Assembly: GCA_963693365.1 (NCBI GenBank)
Contig: CAVNZM010000012.1
Coordinates: 7,688,001 to 7,752,000, forward strand
Origin: Amoebidium appalachense
Taxonomy: Eukaryota > Ichthyosporea
Direction of reading: 5' to 3'
Length of the DNA stretch: 64,000 bases
The position numbers and the translations under genes were made by a program. How positions within the stretch are numbered: the first letter of the stretch is position 1; each line of letters opens with the position of its first letter. The notes under the pieces were generated by a model that made no database searches, was not told the origin of the DNA, and saw only the letters and a list, made by a program, of their open reading frames with translations. This document shows positions 1 through 64,000 of this stretch, one piece after another.

Positions 1-9
1 GTGTGTATG

Positions 10-52
<43 letters not shown>

Positions 53-300
53 CACCGGGGGGTTTCTCTTCTAGTGTGTGGTTGTGCTGAAAAACACAGG
101 AAGACTTGTTTCCCCAACATGTATAGACCGGGGTGTATATTTTCTCAACTTGGGTCTTTCTTTTTTTTTTTTTGGAAGGCTATGAAATGTTATTTATAGT
201 GAGGCATGGCATTTTTTTGGACCCCGTTTTTTTTTAACGAGGAAACAAAAATTCCTGGAAGCCTATTCGGAGGCCTCTGCCTTTTATGAATAAAGAGCCG

Positions 301-344
<44 letters not shown>

Positions 345-436
345 AGTCACCAAAAGGTGAATGCTTATCTTTTGCGGTGGTGGTGGTGGTGGGGGGGGGG
401 GGGGGCATTTTTAGGTGTTGTGAGAAATGGAGGGGA

Positions 437-468
<32 letters not shown>

Positions 469-2080
469 TAGAGAGAAAGAGGCATTGGGGGGAGGGGGGG
501 GGGGGGGGGGCATTTTTAGGTGTTGTGAGAAATGGAGGGATGGGGGGGGGGGGGGGGGGGGGGGCATAGAGAGAAAGAGGCATTGGGGGGAGGGGGGGGG
601 GGAGAGGGCATACATATAGGGAGAAGGGTGCACAAAGGGGTTGGTTGTGGGTGTGCATGCGCACGTCGGCACGTTCTCAGGGTGTGAAACGAACTTGTAC
701 ACAAGTACTGCATCACAGGGAACGCCCTAGGCCTTCCTCACTGGGTCCCAACTTGGCCATGGCCACGGAAAACCACACTACATACCGTACTGATAATTGG
801 GTGTTTTTATACAGTTTATTGATATGAGACTTTGTTGATTTTATATACAGTTTTGTAATGATATGATTTTAGCAGCTTTGCCTGGCTGTGATGAGAACGT
901 TTGGTGCTTCTGGTAGACGTATGTGTTATTCCTACTCTATTGCAGGTTTATATTGGTAAGGGGCCCTGCAATTAGCTTTCATGCAAATCGATTACAGTCT
1001 TACAGTCATACCTATCTGACAGTGTACTCTGACTGACGGTGCACTCTTTGCATGCATCCCCCATATTCACTACTCCTCAGTCTTTTGTTATGACGTTAAC
1101 TTTGAGAGTGGTGTGTTTTACACATAAATGGTTATACTTAAGCATCATATTAAGAGTTGCTGAGGGTACAAATGTCATTGAATGAAGAAAGTTGGTCTTG
1201 CCCGGCCCTCACGAACCTTTTGCATGAATCATCAGTAATTCATAGATACAACGAATAGCTCGCTAGTGACGGCTCTTCAGTTACTTATACACTCGCAGGA
1301 ATCGATTATCACCGACTGTCATGGGGCCGGAGCTATAATTACTGCAGGGGTGAACATACGTATACCGATATGCAGCCCGGCTCGCCTCCCATATGTGCAG
1401 CCACACGTGCACACATATCCAAGTCGAGTCATGCTGCAGGTGTACTGCGATTGATGTTCAGTGTGTACCCGTTCGTAAAGCTCGGAGATGGCTCCTGCAT
1501 GGCAAAGTGTCGATGGGAAGCCTTCTTGTGTTACAGTGCATCGTGCACTCAAGTGCCTGTGCGTATCGTACGTGTATACAAAAACATATTTGATATCTGA
1601 TCGAATCAAGGGGAATTTTTCAAAGCATGGCCGGATGGACGTATCAGCTGAGTATACGTATACGTGGCCCAGGTTGCCTCGGAAGGGGTTGGGAGGTTGG
1701 GGAGGGGGGGAGAGGGGGGGGGGGGGGGGTGCGGGAGAAGGGGGATTGGGGAGGGAGTATTAATGGCCTGGGCGGGGCATGTACATATCTGGCTAACATT
1801 AGCTGCTGTGTGCACTTGCACAAGACGCCGTAAAATCTGTGCATGTAACCTAGCTAGATACATGATTGTGCGCATATATACGCACGAGTTGCCATACTAT
1901 TGTGTGACACTATTCACACGTGTCTGCCAGTCATACATGTCATCATGGAAGTGTACTTCACCGACCCGGGGAGGCCCGGGGGGGGGGTTGGCGCTGTGTT
2001 TGTGTGTGTGTGTGTGTGCGCGCGCACGTGTGTGGCACTGCCCGATACGGTTATGGTGGTGGTGGTGGTGGTGGTGGTGT

Positions 2081-2157
<77 letters not shown>

Positions 2158-3000
2158 GGGGGAAGGGGAAGATACTGCACATTAAATGGTACACTGATGG
2201 TGGCTTCACGTGCATTTCTCAGATTGGGAGAGGCTGTTTATTTCATCATTCTACATTTCGGTCAACATAATCCAGCTGGTTACAAACACATTTCTAGCCA
2301 AAAAAAAAACAAAAAAAAACAAACAAACAAAAAAAAAAAAAAAAAAAAAAAAAAACGGCCCCGCTTCTATACGCCGTTACTGGTAACCGGTATACACACC
2401 AAACTACGCTCCACACTTGACGTTACTAAAATCAAAAGCCAGATCAAAAAACTAGCCTCATAACACAGATATGAAAAACGTATGTAACATATTTTCGGTT
2501 TCGTGCAAACATCTAATCTATCCAACCCGCATGCATGCATCAGTACATTCGCCATTTACTTACAGAATCGTTTCATTCCTTGCATCCCCCCCCCCCTCCC
2601 CCCCCCCCCCCCATTTTCAATTAGCACATAAACCTCGCAAACACGACACATGGAAACTCGGACGTGTGTTTGCTGTAATTGCCAAAAGTCAACTCGTTTC
2701 AAGATTGATTCCATTATAAAGTAAGGGTATAGTGAAGTCAGACTCTAGTTTTGACGAGTGCCCATTTTTTTACGAGTGCTGATTGGCTGTTGCCAAAATT
2801 AAGGAATTATCAGGACGGACAACACCCATGCTCCCTTAAAGTTTGTCTGATTGCAACAACAATTCTATTCGCCCGTTATACGAAACACCTATAAACCAAT
2901 CTATAAGATAACGAAACAAGCAGATATTACAATCTTTTCGTGAGTAGTTTTCCTCTGACCATAAAAGGAAATTATATTGTGGATGTGATTGGCTGGTTGC
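1..3000. other. Intergenic, no gene seen
   Basis: Downstream of the TRAPPC10 stop. It contains (TA)n at about 13-52, poly-T at 303-343, poly-G runs at 391-605, (GTG)n and (GT)n with poly-G at 2050-2155 and poly-A at 2300-2355. Stretches 700-1650 and 2380-2960 are of ordinary complexity, but no open frame there has recognisable protein sequence or paired splice sites. Confidence 0.6.
407..605. repeat. 104-bp tandem duplication with G-run core
   Basis: Two copies starting at about 407 and 511. Each has CATTTTTAGGTGTTGTGAGA, a G-run, and then CATAGAGAGAAAGAGGCATT. The G-runs differ in length between copies while the unique parts are almost identical, so the duplication is recent or homogenised. 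Confidence 0.85.
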
Positions 3001-30343
<27,343 letters not shown>

Positions 30344-31134
30344 CTTTACGGGTTTAGATGCCGTCGACGATCAATCTCAATTTTTCTCAGCACAGATGCT
30401 CCATGGTATCTTGAAATCTCACTGTTACACAGTAGAAAGGCACCCTATGTGCGCTCATCAGCGAACAACAAGAAAAAAAGGGCCAGAGACGAGAAAAGTA
30501 GAAGGCTATAAAATCTACAGCTTCCTTAGATTAATTACCCTCGGGTTGCCTTCGGTGTGATGGCGGCTGACATGAATGATGCAAAGATTGTCGTTACCAA
30601 AGGCAAAGCGAAGCTGTTATTCCAGCTTATGTATATGTACACACTCAAACCAGCTAACATAACTAGAAAGTCTTGAATATTCGTGCAGATGTAACACTAA
30701 GACAATCCGTTCAGAACTTTTCCGAAACGTTCTGACCGCCTCACAGCTCCGCCTCTCTCTCTCTAGGCTTTTCGGTCGAGCTCGCCAACTTACCGTACCT
30801 GAGATCACGGCCCTCTGAGGGCCGTGCTGAGATCCCCTCTGGGCGATAAGTGCGATTGCGATCGCGGCGAAAGTGAGCCACGGCTTTTTTAGTCTTTTTG
30901 TACCTTATATGACGTCATGCAAAGTATACATTTTTAGGCTAGACTAGAAGCCTTGCCGCATGCAACTTTCACGACCAAAGCAAGAGAGAGGCGCTCAAAA
31001 GAAACGTTACAACATTTTAGTTTCTGATTTATTGTTGCTGTTAATCTACGAGAAGAAATAACAGGGTTTCCTCTCTGTGTGAAATCAAAGAAACAAGAAA
31101 GTCCCAGTATTTTTTTGTGTAAAACAAGGAGAGA
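30344..31134. promoter_or_regulatory. Shared divergent promoter region
   Basis: Separates the TRAPPC10 start (minus) from the small membrane-protein start (plus). It is one of the few intergenic stretches free of microsatellites. It holds TGACGTCA at 30910-30917 (CRE/ATF-type palindrome), a perfect 10-bp inverted repeat with one central base at 30806-30826 (CACGGCCCTC/GAGGGCCGTG), GCGATCGC near 30858 and ATGGCGGC at 30561. On the minus strand a good donor (ACG|GTAAGT) lies at about 30790 and could end a noncoding first exon of TRAPPC10. Regulatory use is inferred. Confidence 0.5.
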
Positions 31135-31473
31135 ATGACGGGGGCAGACATCCAAGAGAGGTTGATGCGCGAGCGTTTCCGCGGCGTCACCAGGATAGCT
31201 GCTGGCTGGTGAGTGCAGGGAGGATGCACACACGCACGTGCACGTGGGGGTTTCACAAATATTTCACTCACACTCACGCGAGCACACACGCACACATGCA
31301 GTCTTTCAAAGACAGCGTGGCTGGGGGGGGGGGGGGGGGGAGAGGGGAGAGGAAGAGTGAGTCCGGGGGGCGGGGGGGGGGGGGGGGCGGGCGAGAGAGG
31401 GACCTGGGATGTGGGGGAGAAAAGGGAAGAAAGAGCAATTGTCTTTGTGTGTGCATGCGTGTGTGTGAGTGTC

Positions 31474-31547
<74 letters not shown>

Positions 31548-31786
31548 ACGCGCACGCGGGTGCGTGTGTCTGTGAGTGTGCGTGCATGTGTGCGTGTGTT
31601 TGGACACTATGTTTGAAGGGGAGAGATTCAGAACTTTCGAGTTTCATGGATTTACATCAAGTTTGGGTTTTTTCCTATTGGAAATCTATTGTTCTCTTTT
31701 GTGCCCCCCCTCTCCTCCCCCCCCCCCTCCCTACCGCCCTCCTTCGTCCCCCTTCTTTATTTGTCTCACGTGCACACACACGTGCG

Positions 31787-31868
<82 letters not shown>

Positions 31869-32445
31869 GACACACACACACACACACACACACATACACA
31901 CACGCACGCACATTCTTCCTCTTCCGTGCGCTAGAACGAACTCACCAACGTGTAACTTCCTTCGTTACCCTATCCCCGTGTCTGTCCCTCTCCCCGTCTC
32001 CTCTCTTGCCTACTATTTCCCTGCATGTATTAGTTCCGCTACAGTGTGTGTTCGACCGTTGCTGTGTTTACATGCACACTCCTTTCTATTGCGCTAATTC
32101 CCCCCCCCCCCCCCCCCCCATCCCTCCCCACTCCTCCTTCCCTTCTCTCACTCCCTTAAAAAAAAAAATAAAGAAGAAGAATGGGGCTTCATCTGGAAAC
32201 TACGTTCGAGTGGTCTAGAGTCGTAGCTTTGTTTTAGTGGGTTCACTTGAGGGGTTTTGATGAAAGCAAAAAAGGGAAGGGGAAAAGGGAAGGGAAGGGA
32301 AGAAGGAGGATATCGCATGAAGTGTGATTCTTTTTTTGAAGAGTTGGGGGACGGGGAGAGGGGGGGGGGATATCACTGTTTGATTGTGGAAAGCAAAGTC
32401 AAAGGGACACGTAACTATTAGAAACGGAAGTCTTATTCATGTCGC

Positions 32446-32476
<31 letters not shown>

Positions 32477-32563
32477 GTGTGGAAGTGTTTTGGGTGTGCA
32501 GGTATATTGGGCGGGGGGGGGGGGGGGGGGGGATCCACAATTCTTATCCTCATGAGGGTGGTG

Positions 32564-32608
<45 letters not shown>

Positions 32609-32993
32609 CTTTTTTTCGGTTATTATTATTATTTATATTTGGTGGAGAATGGGGGGAGAGGAGGAGGAGGAGGAGGAGGGGGGGAAGGGGGAGCAGGCAG
32701 GGAGGCCCAGGGAGGCAGGCATGCAAGGAGGCAGGCAGGTTATGGCACCCATTCCCCCCCTCCCCCCCCCCCCCCCCCCCCCCTCCGCCCCCGGCAACAC
32801 ACACACGTGTGTGTATATCTCTTAACTGACTGAGTCCGCATCTCTCCCTAGGGGTGCCATTATTGTTGCCGGTGCTGTTGTGTTCATCGTCTGCAAAAAG
32901 GACATCGACAAGAAACGGTTGGAGTTTGTGAACGCGCAAGGGGAGAAGGCGTTGGTGAAGCCCACAGAGTACCCTATAGGCACGGCAAAGTAA
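31135..32993 (+). CDS. 71-residue single-span membrane protein, two exons
   Basis: Exon 1 is 31135-31208, ending in phase 2 at CTG|GTGAGT; exon 2 is 32852-32993, after TCTCTCCCTAG and ending in TAA. The junction makes one Trp codon (TG|G) and the product is 71 residues. It starts MTGADIQERLMRERFRGV, then has one hydrophobic segment at about residues 23-39 (GWGAIIVAGAVVFIVC), then a charged tail with KKDIDKKRLEFV. This looks like a tail- or signal-anchored protein of a mitochondrial or ER membrane, but I recognise no family. It is the only plus-strand gene seen, divergent from TRAPPC10 across about 790 bp. The 1.64-kb intron carries (GT)n, (CA)n, poly-G and poly-C. Support is the clean splice pair, phase match, TM segment and absence of low complexity; family and expression are unproven. 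Confidence 0.7.
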
Positions 32994-51086
<18,093 letters not shown>

Positions 51087-52342
51087 TCTTCACGCCTACA
51101 CCAAGCAAACCCCCTGCTCGTATTCTTGCTTGTAAACTACCTGGGCTTGGAGGCTTGGCTTTGCTAGACTTATCTATACGCTAACAATAGCACTCCTATA
51201 AGAGCTTACTTTGAAACAGTGCTGCTCTAACTTGAGAATGCGATCCTGAGGCTTCGAGCTACTTCAAGTTGCTCGTACGGTAGTGTCAGAAAAGCTTCAC
51301 GTGTGGAACAGCGATCACTAAGTAAGTATCCGAGTCGTGACTGGGAGCCAAAACTTTTGGACACACGCATAAATCGCATAGGATACACTTAAAAGACACG
51401 ATCTGATTCCGATCGCTCTCATCGATATTGAAAGCTAGCTCACAATCGAAAGACGTAGACTTTCTGCGATTGTATATTTTGAATCACCACCAGAATCTGG
51501 CACTGTCCGTTTGCCGCGCTTCATTTTCTTATGTTAGAAGAGAGGATGAGAGTATTATACACAGTGGGCTGTGATAAGACGTGAAGCTACCCGGCTGAAC
51601 GTGGATCTTAATCGTCTATCTAGAGGCTGCAAGGGAAGTCCCTTTATACACAAACAGTATTACCAACATGGTGGTGGATGTGGCTCAGTGGTCGTTACAC
51701 CAACCAAATACGCGAAGTTAGGGCAATGTCGTCTCTCATTCCGTCCCTTCTGTTTGACTCATTCCCGGGCGGAAAACTTCTTGGGAGCTTTGATTACCCA
51801 TGATGGTTTTATTGCTGAGAAAAGCACTTGCTGAGAAAAGCAGAAAAATCAATACACACAGGGGTCACACCGCTGCTTCGGTGATAAGTTTATTTGCGGT
51901 TTGTACTTTCAAGTTGGGAGGTCCCGTAACATTTCAAAACAGGAAGAAACATAAAGAAGCGCAAATCCCTCGATTGGGGAACATCCGGATTTAGATGCGA
52001 TTAAACATCACTACATTAAAGTCAACCAAAAACCACAACCAACACATATATATATATATAAATTCTGAACTACATGAAACCACCATTCATACGCCTACAA
52101 CTTAAATAGAAGTGAAGGTGAACCACACGCAAACACAAACTCGTTCATGGTGCACACCATAATCCCACCGAAAGAGAGGCGACAGCTGGGATCCCCATGC
52201 AATTCAATGCACGGAATCGATGCCAGTATCGTTGTGTATGCATATCCGTGTGTGTGTGTGTGCACACCTATCTGTTTGCGTGTGCAAGTGCATCTGCTTG
52301 TGCAAGCACCAGTACGTGATGTCGCTTATCTCTCCTTGGTAG
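51087..52342. other. Spacer between TPR gene stop and CDC40 start
   Basis: Head-to-tail minus-strand genes share this 1.26 kb: 3' flank of the TPR gene on the right, CDC40 promoter on the left. Mostly unique sequence with short (TA)n near 52050 and GT/CA patches at 52240-52310. No poly-G run and no dispersed-repeat copy. No gene seen. Confidence 0.6.
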
Positions 52343-62064
<9,722 letters not shown>

Positions 62065-62808
62065 AAAAGAGTCCGCCTAGCATCACCCCCAACGTCCTCA
62101 TGCCCAAGCCTTGCACTCACTCACACTCTCGAACCACAGCTTGTGCGTGCTGTGTTTTGCCTACTAAGATGCTAGCATGTAATTAGATGTCCCTTCCCTT
62201 TGATTAACAAGTAACTATTGCAAGCAGATAGCTACATACTCTACATGAAAATTCTTTAGACCAACCTCTCCAACGAAATTAAATGAGCTGATGTTCGTCT
62301 CACTTTTGAGTTCTGTGTTCTGGCCATCCGGCCAAGGCCCAAGGGCCAGCTGAGGTTTGCTTGCAGGGTTAGAAACCAAAAAAAACGTGGGCAGTTGTCC
62401 GAATATGATTGGCTTAGAATGCACCATAACAGGGCGTCAAATTATGCCTCAGCCCCGGCGTGACGGGGTAGATCTTGAACAGAACTCTGTTGCCTATTCC
62501 TACTTTTTTTTGTTGTTGATTTTTTCTCCTACTCTATTTTAGTCTTAAAAAAAACTTTTTCTAATGGCCGTGCTCCTACATCAAGGCCTCCTAGATAATC
62601 CTACATATGCATACTACTAATATACAGCTTCAATGGCCGACCTGTCATAGGAAGTTATATTCTTTTTTTTTTTTTTTTCCTTTGTGGGTGGGTGACCCAG
62701 GAAATATCCTAGTAATGATCTGCATGGCCGCACATGTTAGTAGTGGTGATGATGGTCGTGGTGGTCGGGTGATGGTTTTGAGTGTGTCACGGTGTGCGTG
62801 GTGCTTGT

Positions 62809-62846
<38 letters not shown>

Positions 62847-63583
62847 CGCGCACGCGCACGTGCACATGTGTGTGTGTGTGTTTTTCTTTCTTTTCTTTTC
62901 TTTTTCTTTTTCTTTTTTTTTTTTTTTTTTTTTTTTGGGGGGGGGGGGGGGGGACAGCACAGCCAGCTCTACTACAGCAATTCCTACAGTCAGTGATACC
63001 ACAGTGACTATGAATTCCAGTTGGCATTTGGCATGCGCATACGGTCATGAATTTGTCAATGAGAATTATCCATGGCCTTGACCGCAATGACAAATTGGAA
63101 CTGTAAAAAATATAATGATGACGTTGCACACTTGAGGTTCGCGACCAGCGCGCCTTGCAGTCTATTATGAAATGGCTGTGCTGAGATCTAGATGTTCCGA
63201 AAAGTTCCTTTGTGGCAATCATGCCCCAGAATTAGTATACAGTACGTTACTCTTACATTGTTGGAAAAAATCCCGTGGCTAGTTGATTTTCTTGGTGTGT
63301 GTGTGTGTGCGCGCGCGCGCGTGCGCACGCCATGGGCCCCGGTGCACATACAACATCAAAACACTCACAAAAACAGATTACATGGAATGTGGAAGGTTAT
63401 TCGTGAATTGGTGTGGAGTACGTCCACACCAGCGTGTGCACGGAGGAAGGAGAGGGTGGAGGCACCCCCCGGAGGGGAGGGGGGAGGGGGGGGGGGGGGG
63501 GGGGGGGGGGGAAGGAGAGGGCAGGTGAGTGCGGGGCGTATGGGTGGGTGGGTGGGGAGGGGGGGACTTCATGCATGTGCTAC
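62065..63583. other. Region between TPR-gene model and mTERF-like exon
   Basis: Either intergenic or one intron. Mostly unique sequence at 62100-62700 and 62955-63290; (GT)n, poly-T and a short G-run at 62812-62953; poly-G at about 63480-63511. Minus-strand frames at 62215-62427 and 62737-63222 have no family resemblance or matching splice sites. Confidence 0.55.
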
Positions 63584-64000
63584 CTGCTCCCTAGTCTCTC
63601 CCTTTTTTTCGAGCTCCCTAAAAAAATCACTCACACGAGTCAAAGACAAAATTTTCAACCCATTCGTTGGGAACGACTCGAGAGCTCTAATTTCGCTCAT
63701 ATCTTTCCGTAGAAGCACAGGGAAACCATGCGCGAGATGATTAACCGTCTCGGGAGCAAATATCTGGTGCAAAAACAGCAGCTTTTCGGAAATTTCGTCG
63801 GGTTTTTGGTTAAGCAATTCGGGTTCCTGTTTGAGTAGATGTGCCGGGTCGCAGCCTCTTCCCACACGTGTCGACACGGTTCGCATCCACTGTTTTACGT
63901 TTTCCGATTGGTCGGAGAGCAAAAGCAACGGCATTCTTTCGATCATATAGTTTACGTTTGGGCGTGGGAACACTTTGGTCAACGCCATGTAGTGTTTTCT
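63584..64000 (-). CDS. mTERF-like exon, partial at window edge
   Basis: Open minus-strand reading from the window edge to a GAGCAG|GTAGCA donor at 63583, with no low-complexity sequence. An in-frame ATG lies at 63988 (MALTKVFPRP), but the frame is open to 64000, so the true start may be outside. The segment AHLLKQEPELLNQKPDEISE followed by KLLFLHQIFAPETVNHLAHG and FPVLLRKDMSEIRAL has the mTERF repeat pattern (helix, Pro-x-Leu-Leu, second helix, Phe-Pro-x-Leu-Leu). mTERF proteins bind organellar nucleic acid in mitochondria or plastids and affect transcription termination or ribosome assembly. No downstream exon of an mTERF protein was found before the next proposed gene at 62064; the donor is phase 0 and could also splice to 62076 or 62064, which would make this the 5' part of the TPR gene. 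Family call is from pattern only. Confidence 0.5.

Noticed and set aside
30561-30680. Plus-strand start MAADMNDAKIVVTKGKAKLL as an upstream exon of the small gene
   Set aside because: Only 38 codons, no convincing donor/acceptor pair to 31135, and no family resemblance. More likely promoter or UTR sequence.

Overview
The window is eukaryotic nuclear DNA from an intron-rich organism that I cannot name. The coding sequence is cut into short exons (39-880 nt) separated by introns of 50 nt to about 3 kb. Most intronic sequence is simple repeat: runs of 20-50 G or C, (GT/CA)n up to 170 bp, (GA)n, GAGT arrays, minisatellites and short dispersed repeats. The proteins are about equally far from their animal and plant counterparts and full length compared with human ones, so a repeat-rich protist or alga is my best guess. 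I saw no rRNA, tRNA, CRISPR array, viral or autonomous transposon gene.

Layout. 1-3000: no gene seen. 3001-30343 (minus): a TRAPPC10/Trs130-like subunit of the TRAPPII Golgi tethering complex, about 31 exons and 1,240 residues, read almost end to end. 30344-31134: divergent intergenic segment with a TGACGTCA site and a 21-nt palindrome. 31135-32993 (plus): a two-exon gene for a 71-residue single-span membrane protein of unknown function. 32994-34825: convergent intergenic DNA. 34826-51086 (minus): CDC40/PRP17, a WD40 step-two splicing factor, in 16 exons whose phases join into 568 codons plus stop. 51087-52342: spacer. 52343 to about 62064 (minus): an unrecognised gene with an 883-nt acidic exon and C-terminal TPR repeats. 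63584-64000 (minus): an exon with mTERF-like repeats that runs off the window.

The genes are housekeeping (vesicle tethering, pre-mRNA splicing) and do not form a pathway. The unusual part is the intron architecture. In at least five introns the edge of an exon, with its splice site, has been copied into the neighbouring intron: once as a minisatellite of about 18 units (TRAPPC10 exon 20), once as a 178-bp tandem array of acceptor copies (exon 2), and once as an in-frame second donor 234 nt away (CDC40 exon 7). A family of roughly 150-330-bp dispersed repeats always follows a poly-G run on the plus strand, so in gene sense it ends in poly-C. Many acceptors sit directly behind (CA)n or poly-C instead of a U-rich tract. 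Exon coordinates were read by hand from splice motifs, phase continuity and remembered family similarity; no alignment was run.
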